This document shows positions 33,852 to 44,800 of a stretch of DNA of 64,000 bases, piece after piece. Origin of the DNA: Planktothrix sp. PCC 11201 (GTDB lineage: Bacteria; Cyanobacteriota; Cyanobacteriia; Cyanobacteriales; Microcoleaceae); assembly GCF_900009135.1 (NCBI RefSeq), contig NZ_LT797711.1, forward strand, positions 658,786 to 722,785, in the 5' to 3' direction. A model generated the notes under the pieces. The model had not been told where the DNA came from and did no database searches. It saw only the letters and a program-made list of their open reading frames with translations. The position numbers were made by a program, and so were the translations under genes. The number at the start of each line of letters is the position of its first letter. Position 1 is the stretch's first letter.

Positions 33852-34781
33852 TTAATGGGGTTTTTCTCCAGAAAATAAAAGATAATCGTCAAATGCCATA
33901 AACCACCCCCTATTTCTTGACCAAACCTCAATTCCTGGGTTATCTTTTTGCAGATCAATAACTAAATCATGTTTGCTGATTCCCTGACTAACTTGGGCAA
34001 AATAATGAACCATTGCTGGCCAAACATATTCGCTAATGGGGATAGCTTGGATATTAACAAATCCATGTTTTTTCAGTTTTTCTACATAAGTATGCCGATC
34101 ATATTGATTGACGAAAGGAATGCACATTTTTTTACTATTAAGCTTCAGCCAAAAGTTAATTTCTCGTCCCTCTCTAGGCAAACAATCTGCTAAAGCCAGC
34201 TTTCCACCCGGGCGCAACACTCGAAATGCCTCCGCAAAAAAATCCTCCCGGGTATCAAAATGAAAAGCACATTCTAAGGCCGTAACTTTATCAAAAGAGT
34301 TCTCGGGAAAAGGGATTTTTGTGGCCGAGCCCACCTGAAGATTTATCCGATCAGCTAATCCCATTTTAGCGACTCTTGCTTGAGCAATTTCTACTTGTAG
34401 CTCCGTTGTATTTAGTCCAATAATTGAATCGACCTGATTTTCCCGCACCCAGAGTAAATCTTGTTCAGCAAAACCAAACCCGACATCTAAAACTTGATCT
34501 CCAGCTTGAAGTTCGGCTATTTCTCCTAATTTACGAGCTAAAGCGGTGCAAGCACCATTATAAGTGGTTTCTGCTTGCCAATAGCCGAAATTTAGCCATT
34601 GGGGAATATTGGGATCATGAAGATTAGGATCTCGTTTGGCTATATTAGTATAAAGTTCAGATACCATAAATTTGTCTTGCAAAAACGAGATTTCCCTAAT
34701 CGGATGCTGAATAAATTCTTTAATGATCATCCAGCGATTACGCCATTCATCTTTCAAGGGAATTTTGCCAATATTTTCCAA
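33852..34781 (-). CDS. mcyJ: McyJ, Adda O-methyltransferase
   Basis: 309 aa. An S-adenosylmethionine-dependent methyltransferase: motif I is DQVLDVGFGFAEQD, then IIGLNTTELQVEIAQARV, the acidic-aromatic region FDKVTALECAFHFDTREDFFAEAFRVLRPGGKLALADC. In microcystin biosynthesis McyJ methylates the C-9 oxygen of Adda; the gene follows mcyC in Planktothrix clusters, as here (92-base gap). The start is TTG 34781: AAAGGAG lies 9 nt upstream and no nearby ATG fits. Product assignment rests on cluster context plus family; the sequence alone shows a type 11/UbiE-like methyltransferase. Confidence 0.9.
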   Translation of the reverse strand: MENIGKIPLKDEWRNRWMIIKEFIQHPIREISFLQDKFMVSELYTNIAKRDPNLHDPNIPQWLNFGYWQAETTYNGACTALARKLGEIAELQAGDQVLDVGFGFAEQDLLWVRENQVDSIIGLNTTELQVEIAQARVAKMGLADRINLQVGSATKIPFPENSFDKVTALECAFHFDTREDFFAEAFRVLRPGGKLALADCLPREGREINFWLKLNSKKMCIPFVNQYDRHTYVEKLKKHGFVNIQAIPISEYVWPAMVHYFAQVSQGISKHDLVIDLQKDNPGIEVWSRNRGWFMAFDDYLLFSGEKPH

Positions 34782-34873
34782 ATCAATATTCTCCTTTACT
34801 TTAGTTCTTCAATTTTAACAGCAATAGAATCCGTAATCAACAGAATATATTAGACTCAGAGATGTTTTGAAAG

Positions 34874-37800
34874 TTAATTTTTTAGTCCCTTCAAACTCAT
34901 GTTAAGAATACGATTAATAATAGTGGCATTTTGTTGCAGATAGGGAGGATCGATCATCTCACGATGAACACCGGAGGCATAATAATTAATTCGTTGCCCT
35001 TTTGTCGCTTGTATCCAATCATCTTCAACATCATAGTTGCCCTCAGCACGGATCAGATGAATAGTCCCATTAATTTGCACATTTTTTAGGTCGGAATTCC
35101 AGAGAAAATTAAAGTATTCCCAAACTTGGTTATAAGTGCGATCGCGTAATTTTTGGTTTTCTAAAAAGTAACGTCTTAATTCCTGACGTTTGGGATTTAA
35201 TAAGAAACCATCAACTCCAGCTTTTATTTCTGACATATCAGCTTTTTTTGCCTCACTACCGCCTCGGTAGGTATCTAGTAAAATAATGTCAGAAACCACC
35301 CGGCCACGGCTTTCTAACTTTTCAGCAATTAACATTGCTAAAAAACCTCCGGCGGAATGTCCCATTAATTTTAGGTCTTGATCAGGAGATAAATGATCGA
35401 TTAATTCCGCATATTGTTCTAACATTAATTCATCGGCGATATATCTAAAAGTATAGATAGTATAATCTGTTAAATAATCAGCTAAATTTGTATAAGCTGT
35501 GGCAAAACCCAGGGCAGGAGGAAATAAAAATACAGCCCTTTTTTGCTGTTTATTAAACACAACATAAGGACGTTCTTTTGGTTGAATATTCATTTCTTTG
35601 GCATAGATAATATATTCACTTAATTCCGCCACCGTCGGTTTTTCATAAATGATTGATAAGGGAATTTCTATCTCTGTCTCTTGATAAATAAGTGCCATGA
35701 GATTCATCGCTTGTAAGGAATGACCACCCAAATCAAAGAAGTTATCATTTACTCCTATCTTGGATATCTGTAGAAGTTGTTGCCAAATATTGACTAATAG
35801 GGCTTCAGTTTGATTACCCGGGGCTAAATACGGGGATTCAACTATTGATGTCTGATCGGGTTTTGGTAATTTTTTAATATCTATTTTACCATTGGGATTT
35901 AAGGGAAATTCCGATAGAATTACAAAGGCGGAAGGGAGCATATAAACTGGCAATTTAGCCTGTAAAAAAATCCGCAGTTCCCCAGGAGTTACTGATAGGT
36001 TTTTTCCGACTATATAAGCGACTAAACGTTTGTTTTCAGCCGGATCTGTTTGCAGAATAATAACTGTTTGTTTGACTTGGGGATGGGTGGCTAAAAGGGA
36101 TTCAATTTCTCCTAATTCAATCCGTAAACCTCGCAGTTTGACTTGGTTATCAATCCGACCCAGAAATTCAATATTCCCATCGGGTAGATAACGAGCTAAA
36201 TCTCCACTTTTATACAATTTACCTTTACCAAAAGGGTTAGAAATAAAATTTTTGGCAGTTAACTCAGGTTGGTTAAGATAACCTCTAGCTAAAGGCACAC
36301 CCCCAATATGTAGTTCTCCAGCAACGCCAATGGGAACGGGTTGTAAATATTGATCAAGGATGTAAATTTGGGTATTGGCAATGGGGCGACCAATGGGAAT
36401 TATTTGATAATTAGACCCAGGTTTACACTGAAAGTAAGTGGCATCAACTGCTGTTTCTGTTGGCCCGTAAAGATTATGTAATTCACAGTTTAATCTTTCA
36501 AAAAATAGTTGATTTAGTTCATAAGATAGGGCTTCTCCACCACAAAATATTCGCTTTAAGCAACGACAACTTTCTAAGTTTGGTTGTTGTAAAAAAACTC
36601 GCAACATTGAAGGGACAAAACAGATTTGGGTGACTTGTTGCCGGGCAATCAAATTAATTAAGTAAGCTATATCTTTATGACCTTCAGGTTTAGCCAATAC
36701 CAGGGTAGTACCAGATATTAAAGACCAGAATATTTCCCAGACTGAAGGATCAAAACTAAAAGGAGTTAATTGTAGGATACGATCTTCTAGTGTGAGTGGG
36801 TAACCATCAATCATTCGCCATAAATTATTACAAATACTCCGATGAAGATTCATCACGCCCTTGGGTTTTCCGGTCGAACCAGAAGTATAAATAACATAGG
36901 CTAAATTTTCCGAGGTTACTGCATTGATCGGATTTTCTTGGCTATAGTTTGCTATGCTCTGCCAGTCCCTATCTAAACATAGCAACTCGGCTTGATTGGG
37001 TGGTAAAAATTGTACTAAAGACTGCTGGGTTAACAAGATAGAACAGCCGGAATCAGATATCATATAGGCTAAACGTTCTGCTGGATAATTAGGATCTAAA
37101 GGTACATAAGCTCCCCCAGCTTTTAAAATTCCCAATATGCCGATGATCATTTCCAGAGAACGTTCAATAAAAATCCCCACCAATACTTCTGGTTTTACTC
37201 CTTTTTCTTGTAAATAATAGGCTAATTGGTTTCCCCGTTTATTTAACTGTTGGTAGGTCAATTTTTGGTCTTCAAAGATTACTGCTATTGCGTCAGGGTT
37301 AATTTTTACTTGTTCTTCAAATAGTTGATGCAAACATTTATCTTGAGGATATTCAGCCTGAGTATTATTCCAGTCTATTAGTAATTGATCACGTTCTTCA
37401 GGAGTTAGTAAATTAATTTGTGATAATTGAATATTAGGATTTTCAATTACTGTTTGAATAATTTGTAAAAAGTGACCGCTCATTCTAGCGATTGTTTCAG
37501 GTCGAAATAAATCGGGTTCGTATTCTATGGCTAATCTGAGATTATTGCCATCTTCAAAGAAACTCCAAGTCAAATCAAATTGGGCAGTGCGTGGTTTTAA
37601 GGGATATTCTTGATGTTGAATTCCAGGAATTTCCATCACTGTTTTGCTTTCTTTACTCAACAGTGAAAACATGACATCAAATAACGGATTTCGTAATAAA
37701 TCCCGTTCTAAATTGAGAGCGGATACTAATTTGTCAAAAGGATAATCACCATATTCATAAGCATCGAGACAGGTATTAGTTACTTCTGTCAATACTTGTT

Positions 37801-38770
37801 TAAAAGTTCCAGATTCTGGGATTAAAGTTCTTAAAGCCAAAGTATTAACATAAAATCCTATTTGGTTTTCTAAATCTGGATGATTTCGTCCAGAAATAGG
37901 GATACCAATAACTAAATCCGGCTGTCCTGTGTAACGGTAGAGTAATATTTTAAATAAGGTTAGCAAGGTAATAAATAGAGTTGTCTGATTTTTGGCTGCA
38001 AAACTGCGTAATTGTTCACTCAAACTCTGACTAAAATGATAGGTATATGAAGTTGCTTGAGAAGATTTTAATTGAGGTCTAGGGAAGTCAGTGGGTAAGT
38101 TCAGGATGGGGGGATGTTCGGCAAAAAGATCGCACCAATAATTATGTTGTTCTCTAACTTCTTCACTTTCTAACCACTGGTTTTGCCATGCAGTGTAATC
38201 TTTATACTGCAATTCTAGCGGAGGTAATACAGCATTTTTTTGTTGAATATAAGCAAAGTATAAAGTCACGAACTCTTTAAATATAATATCAAGTGATCTC
38301 GCATCACCAATAATATGATGTATTGTTAAACCAAACAGAAATTCCTCCGATTTAATCTGCACTAATAAAACTCGCATTAGAGGTAATTTATCTAAATCAA
38401 ACCGTGAATTAGCTGATTCCTGAATCAAGGTATCAGCTAGGATTTCAGCATCTTTTTGTCCTCTTAAATCCCTAAAAATGACTAATTGTTCCTTAGCAAT
38501 ATTTTCATGAACAATTTGCTGAATATTTCCAGCTATACTGGCAAAAGTAGTCCGCAAAATTTCGTGGCGATTAACAATTTCTTGAAAAGATTCTGTGAAT
38601 ATCGAAACATTTAACTTGCCCTGTATTCTGATAGCTAGTCTAATATTATAGGCACTGGAATATTCATTGATATGGTGTAAAATCCAAAGCCGTCTTTGGC
38701 CGTGAGATACGTCATAATATTGTTGCTTTGCTAGGGGGTTAATCGGGTCAGATTGTTGTAAGTTGCTCAT
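34874..38770 (-). CDS. mcyC: McyC, microcystin synthetase module C-A-PCP-TE
   Basis: 1298 aa. The condensation domain (~15-440) has HHIIGDA near 148 in place of the usual HHxxxDG. The adenylation domain (~470-970) has YTSGSTGKPKG near 627; the pocket reads D-P-W-C-F-G-L-V-D-K by alignment to GrsA, compatible with Arg (acidic residue at 331), the residue at position 4 of common microcystins. The PCP Ser is in DLGGHSLQAM (~1013). The thioesterase (~1070-1298) has GHSAGG near 1135 and a late His in GVHREMID, and should release and cyclise the heptapeptide. Length and order match McyC. Upstream is a diverged duplicate of its own start region; the ribosome binding site is weak. Confidence 0.95.
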   Translation of the reverse strand: MSNLQQSDPINPLAKQQYYDVSHGQRRLWILHHINEYSSAYNIRLAIRIQGKLNVSIFTESFQEIVNRHEILRTTFASIAGNIQQIVHENIAKEQLVIFRDLRGQKDAEILADTLIQESANSRFDLDKLPLMRVLLVQIKSEEFLFGLTIHHIIGDARSLDIIFKEFVTLYFAYIQQKNAVLPPLELQYKDYTAWQNQWLESEEVREQHNYWCDLFAEHPPILNLPTDFPRPQLKSSQATSYTYHFSQSLSEQLRSFAAKNQTTLFITLLTLFKILLYRYTGQPDLVIGIPISGRNHPDLENQIGFYVNTLALRTLIPESGTFKQVLTEVTNTCLDAYEYGDYPFDKLVSALNLERDLLRNPLFDVMFSLLSKESKTVMEIPGIQHQEYPLKPRTAQFDLTWSFFEDGNNLRLAIEYEPDLFRPETIARMSGHFLQIIQTVIENPNIQLSQINLLTPEERDQLLIDWNNTQAEYPQDKCLHQLFEEQVKINPDAIAVIFEDQKLTYQQLNKRGNQLAYYLQEKGVKPEVLVGIFIERSLEMIIGILGILKAGGAYVPLDPNYPAERLAYMISDSGCSILLTQQSLVQFLPPNQAELLCLDRDWQSIANYSQENPINAVTSENLAYVIYTSGSTGKPKGVMNLHRSICNNLWRMIDGYPLTLEDRILQLTPFSFDPSVWEIFWSLISGTTLVLAKPEGHKDIAYLINLIARQQVTQICFVPSMLRVFLQQPNLESCRCLKRIFCGGEALSYELNQLFFERLNCELHNLYGPTETAVDATYFQCKPGSNYQIIPIGRPIANTQIYILDQYLQPVPIGVAGELHIGGVPLARGYLNQPELTAKNFISNPFGKGKLYKSGDLARYLPDGNIEFLGRIDNQVKLRGLRIELGEIESLLATHPQVKQTVIILQTDPAENKRLVAYIVGKNLSVTPGELRIFLQAKLPVYMLPSAFVILSEFPLNPNGKIDIKKLPKPDQTSIVESPYLAPGNQTEALLVNIWQQLLQISKIGVNDNFFDLGGHSLQAMNLMALIYQETEIEIPLSIIYEKPTVAELSEYIIYAKEMNIQPKERPYVVFNKQQKRAVFLFPPALGFATAYTNLADYLTDYTIYTFRYIADELMLEQYAELIDHLSPDQDLKLMGHSAGGFLAMLIAEKLESRGRVVSDIILLDTYRGGSEAKKADMSEIKAGVDGFLLNPKRQELRRYFLENQKLRDRTYNQVWEYFNFLWNSDLKNVQINGTIHLIRAEGNYDVEDDWIQATKGQRINYYASGVHREMIDPPYLQQNATIINRILNMSLKGLKN

Positions 38771-38869
38771 TTTGTTTGTTGTGATTGAATTGTTAAAATT
38801 TGCTTTTTATTAAAAAAATTAGTTGATAGTGTCTGATAAATTGCTCATTTTGTTTGTCGTGATTGAATT
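38763..38869. repeat. Duplicated mcyB/mcyC junction
   Basis: A 29-bp direct repeat (28 of 29 identical) beginning TTGCTCATTTTGTTTG at 38763 and again at 38841. On the coding strand the first copy reached spans the end of mcyB with an overlapping ATG (ATGA), followed by a nine-codon frame MSNLSDTIN and a stop. The second copy carries the real mcyC start, MSNLQQSDPIN. The similarity of the two peptides shows that the start of mcyC was duplicated and then decayed. Confidence 0.8.
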
Positions 38870-41800
38870 AAAATCGCTTGTTCTTTTAATATATTATGAG
38901 TGAAAATTTCGCGTAATCGTAGTGAAACTCCAAACTGATTACGGATTTGGGACACTAATCGCATGGCTTTTAAACTATTTCCTCCGAGTTCAAAAAATGA
39001 CTGATTATTGTCACTCACTTCTACCTCCAATAATTCACCCCAAACCGAGGCTAATAAAGCCTCTTGTTGATTAAACCCAGTGGGTTTACTAATTGATTGG
39101 GTAATATTTTCTTCGGGTTTTGGTAAGGCTAGGCGATGAATTTTGCCATTAGGTAACAACGGAAAAGATTCTAATTGGATTAAAAAAGTTGGCTGCATAT
39201 AAGTCGGTAACACTTGTTTTAGTTTTTGGCTGATTTGTTCACAATTTACCGTATTATTGCCTTGATAATATGCAATTACTGTTACTAATTCTTCTTTTTT
39301 ATCCGCGATTACTAGTGCTTTTCTGACACCATCAATGGCAGCAACTGCATCTTCAATTTCTCCTAACTCAATCCTTACCCCATTCAATTTTATTTGGTTA
39401 TCACTCCGTCGTCCTATTACCTCTAAAGTCAGGTCGGGTAGCAATCTTCCCAAGTCTCCGGTACGATAAACTAAATCATTCCCTTGATTCAAAGGATTGG
39501 GAACAAAAGCTGATTTTGTTAAGATTTCATCTTGATAATAACCTTTAGTTAAATAGGGCGATTTGACAAAAATTTCTCCAACTTCTCCTATAGCACAGGG
39601 ACGATTTCCGTCAATAACTGCGAATGCAGCATCGGGCAATGTTTTGCCCCCAGGTACTCGCGCATAGGAAATATTATTGGGTTTGGGTATTCGATAAAAA
39701 TGTTTAACAAAAGTTGTTTCACTGGCTCCATAAATATTGACAAATTCTGTCTGATTACCAAAAACTTCATGCCATTCACACAATTCTTTGACAAATAATG
39801 GTTCTCCTCCTAACACTAATACCTGTAAATTTTTGAGCAATTGATCAGCATTAGGTAAATGACGACCAATATTTAAAAATAGACGCATTACCGATGGTAC
39901 AGTGTGCAGTAAGTTAATCTGCCATTCTCCCAACCGTAGTAGCAAACGCTCTAAATCTTCGCGGTCTATACTATCAGGAATATAAAGAGTTCCTCCTGAA
40001 CATAAAGTTACGAGAGTTTCCCTCAGATAAGGATCAAAGTTAATTTGAGCAATCTGCAAACAACGCCAGTGATGATTAATTCCAAATTCAATTTTTTCCC
40101 AATTTATGAAGTGACGTAAGCTGCCATGACTTCCTAAGATGGCTTTAGGTTCACCCGTTGAACCTGAAGTAAATATAATATAGTTAGAATCATCAGCATC
40201 CGGCATTAATAAATCTTTCTTATTATTGTTTTCTACGATAGGAAATTCTTGATAATTTGTGCCATTCCATTGATAATATTGCTGGATTTCTTGATGATTA
40301 ATGACCAACAAATTAGGCGGTTTTGCCAATACTAATAATCGAGGTTTAATCACCTCTAAATTTTCTGCGGCTATCAGGATTATGGCGGGGACGGTTTTAA
40401 CAATCATGCGTTGCCAGCGTTCCTCTGGTTCATCTAAACGCAGGGGTAAATAAATTCCTCCAGCTTTAAATACCGCCAGCATTGCTATTACCTGACGGTA
40501 ATCTCCTTCGAGGATGATACCGCAAATACTATCCTTTTGTATACCTAAATCTTTTAAAATATAAGCCCAAGAGTCAGTCAGTTTATCTAATTCCTGATAG
40601 CTAAATTTTCCCCCAGGATAAACAATTGATATTTGCTCAGGTGTGGCTTTTACTTGTTCAGTAAAATCATGGATAACGGTACGAGTTTCTAGGCTAGGGA
40701 TGGGATTAATAAAACTTTCGATAAAATCGGTTTCTGCTGCTGATAAAAGAGAAATTTCACTGACAGGTTGCTGGGGATTTACTAACATCTCAGTTAGCAA
40801 TTTATCGAAATGAACCAGACATTTTTTCATTCTATCAGTTTGGAATAGGTCTGTATTATAAATCAAATCTAACCTGATATTTTCATTGTCTTCAATAAAA
40901 ACAAAAGATAGATCAAATTTGCTGGTGGGTGTGAGGGAATCCAGAGATTTTATTTGTAATTTTTCTAGGTCTACAGATTGACCAAAATTTTGCAGTAAGA
41001 CCAATACATCAAATAATGGTGTCCGGTTAATTTCCCGGGAAATTGCTAATTCTTCTACTAAAATATCAAAGGGATAATCACTATGTTCAAATGCTTGGGT
41101 GACGGTTTGACGGACTTGGGCAAGACAATGTTTATAGCCTTGTTTTGGTTCAATTTGGTCACGAATAACCAAGGTATTAAGAAATAAACCGATTAAAGAT
41201 TGCAGTTGAGGATGATTGCGAGTGGCAATTTCTGTACCAATGGTAATGTCATTTTGACCACTGTAGCGATAAAGTAATATTTTTACGGCTGCTACCAGTG
41301 CCATAAACAAAGTGCTTTCTGTTTGTTGACAAATATTTCTTAATTTGGAGATAATTTCTGGTCTAAATATCCAGCTTAAATGTGAACCATTGAAAGTCTT
41401 AATTGCCGGTCGTTGGAAATCCGTTGGTAAATGAACCCGGGGAATTTGTCCATTGTCCAGTTTTTGTCGCCAGTAATCTAGGTTTTTTCTATAATCTTGA
41501 TTGCGTAAAATATTGGCCTGCCATGCTGCATATTCTTTGTATTGTATCGGCAATTTATCTAAGTTTGGTTGTAAACCTTTAACAAAGTAATTGTAATATT
41601 TTAAGCATTCTTTAGCCAATAAATTCATTGACCAACCATCACAAATAATATGATGAATTTCTAGCAATAAAATATATTTATGGTCTGACAATTTATAAAT
41701 ATTAGACCGCAATAATGGGTCGTTTTCTAAATCGAAAGGCTTTCTCTGTTGTTGAATATTTTCTAAGATGTGAATTTCAGCATTAGGTTCGTTAGTCCAA

Positions 41801-44800
41801 TCTTGAATTTCAACTTTAAAAGGAGAATTTGCTATAATTTTTTGCCTAGGTTCACCATTGACCAATACAAAGGATGTCCGTAGAGATTCATGGCGAGAAA
41901 TCAAAAACTGCATGGCTTTTTCAAAGGCATTTATATCAAAATCCCCTTCTATTTTGAGGGTAGAAATAATATGATAAGCGACATTATTTATATCCATTTG
42001 TTGCAGGACAAAAAAGCGTCTCTGTGCATGGGATGTTATATAGGTTTCCTGTTCAGATAAAGCCGGAATTGTGGTGATAGTAATAGGAGAAAAAGCGGTT
42101 AATAACTCTGCCTGTTCTGCAATTGTTGGATGGGAAAATACTTGCTGGATTTTCAGAGGAAGTTCTAGTTTTTCCTGAGTTTTACTAACTAGAGAAATGG
42201 CTTTCAGGCTATGACCTCCCAAATCAAAAAAGTTGTCATTGACTCCAATTTTTGATATCTGTAGAACTTCTTGCCAAATATCTGCCAAGATGGTTTCGGT
42301 TTGATTGCGGGGGGCTAAATACGGTGATTCAACTATTGATGTTTCATCGGGTTTCGGTAATTTTTTAATCTCTATCTTGCCATTAATATTTAATGGAAAA
42401 TCCGACATAATGATAAAGGCTGAAGGGATCATGTAACCTGGTAATTTCTGTTGTAAGAAACGGCGAAGATCACCGGGGCTTAATGACTGATGTTTCCCCA
42501 CTATATAAGCAACTAACCTTTGGTTTTCCTTCGTATCTTCCCGCAGGGTAATAACGGTTTGTTCGACTTGGGGATGGGTCTCTAAAAGCGATTCAATTTC
42601 TCCTAATTCAATCCGTAAACCTCGCAGTTTGACTTGATTATCAATCCGACCCAGATATTCAATATTCCCATCGGGTAGATACCGAGCTAAATCCCCAGTT
42701 TTATACAATTTACCCTTACCAAAAGGGTTAGAAATAAATTTTTGGGCGGTTAATTCGGGTTGGTTAAGATAACCTCTAGCTAAAGAAATACCCCCAATAT
42801 GTAGTTCTCCAGCAATGCCAACGGGAACGGGTTTTAGATCGGAATTGAGAATATAAATTTGGGTATTAGCAATGGGGCGACCAATAGGAATTATTTGATA
42901 ATTAGACCCAAGTGTACACTGAAAATAAGTGGCATAAACTGCCGTTTCCGTTGGCCCGTAAAGATTATATAATTCACAGTTTAGTCGCTCAAAGAAGCGT
43001 TGCTTTAGTTCATGGGATAGGGCTTCTCCACCACAAAATACTCGCTTTAAACAACTACAATTTTCTAAGTTTGGTTGTTGCAGAAAAACTCGCAACATTG
43101 AGGGAACAAAAATTGCGTGGGTAACTTTTTCCTGGGCAATTAAATTAATTAAATAAGCTATGTCTTTCTGACCTTCAGGTTTAGCTATTACCAGAGTAGC
43201 ACCAGAGGTTAAAGAGCAGAATATTTCCCATACTGAAATATCAAAACTTAAAAGACCCATTTGCAGAATGCGATCGCCTGCTATCCTGGGGTAAACAGCT
43301 ATTGTCTGCAATAAATTATTGCTAATACCCTGATGGGTATTCATCACTCCCTTGGGTTTTCCGGTGGAACCAGAAGTATAAATAATATAAGCTAAATTTG
43401 CTGATGTTACCCGGTTAATCGGATTTTCTATACTATAGTTTTCTAGGTGCTGCCCATCCCTCTCTAAACATAGTAACTCAGCTTGATTTTCGGGTAAAGA
43501 TTCGACTAAAGATTGTTGAGTTATTAATATTGAAACCGCCGAATCCTCGAGCATATAAGCCAAACGTTCTGCTGGATAATTAGGATCTAAAGGCAGATAA
43601 GCTCCCCCAGCTTTTAAAATCCCTAATATGCCGATGATCATTTCCAGAGAACGTTCGATAAAAATCCCGACTAATACGTCTGGTTTTACCCCTTTTTTTT
43701 GCAAACAGTCAGCTAACTGATTGGCTCGATTATTTAATTCTTGATAGGTTAATTTTTGGTCTGCAAAGATAACTGCTATTGCCTCGGGATTCCGATCAAC
43801 TTGTTCTTCAAATAACCGATTTAAACATAGATCTTCATGATAGTTGATCTGGGTATTATTCCACTCTATTAATAACTGATTTTGTTCTTCTGCCGTTAAT
43901 AATGGTAGTTGACTTACCTGCTGTTGAGGATTAGCAATCATGGCTTCTAACAAGGTCTGTAAATGACCTGCCATCCTGATCACTGTGTCTCTCGTAAAAC
44001 GACTTATATCATAACTAAATTTGATCAGTAACTCTGGTTTGGGAATTGCCACCACAGTCAAAGGATAGTTGGTTTCTTCAAAATTCTCTACCTCGCTGAC
44101 GGATAAGAATTGATTTTTCTCCTGTGACAGATTATTTATTGGATAGTTCTCAAATACAATCAAACTTTCAAATAAGGAAATTCCTGGCGGCACATCACTC
44201 ATTCTCTGCACATCCGCCAGGGGGCTATAGGCATAATCTTGGAGTTGGGCTTGGTTTTGCTGTAATTGCTTTAACCAAGGTAAAATCCATACCGATTCGG
44301 GGATTGATACCCGTAGCGGTAATGTATTAATAAATAATCCCACCATGTTTTTGACGCCTGACAAACTAGCCGGACGACCGGAAACCGTGACTCCAAACAA
44401 GACGTCTGATTCCCCACCGTAGCGACTTAGGAGGATAGCCCAAGCTGCTTGTAGCAAAGTTGATAAAGTCAGATTATGCTGTTGTCCCAGGGCTTGTAGT
44501 CCTTGAGTGGTGGCACGCGATAGATAGAGTTCCTGTTCTTGGTTGGTCAGGGGGAGGTTGGAGCCCGTTGGTAACTGGGGATGGTCTACTATCAGTGGGG
44601 TAGGAGCGGTAAAACCCTCAAGGGTTCGTCGCCAAAAGCTGTCGGCATCGGATAGGTTTTGCTGCTGTAGCCAAACAATGTATTCTTGATAGGGACGAGG
44701 GGAAGGAAGATCTAGGCTTTGACCTTGACTATAGGCTTGATAAAAGGTTAAGACTTCTTGATAAATAATCGGCTGGCTCCAACCATCTAGTAAAAGGTGA

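Noticed and set aside
42912-44330. Plus-strand open frames inside mcyB (42912-43124, 44124-44330)
   Set aside because: They are antisense to conserved NRPS domains and show no protein family character.
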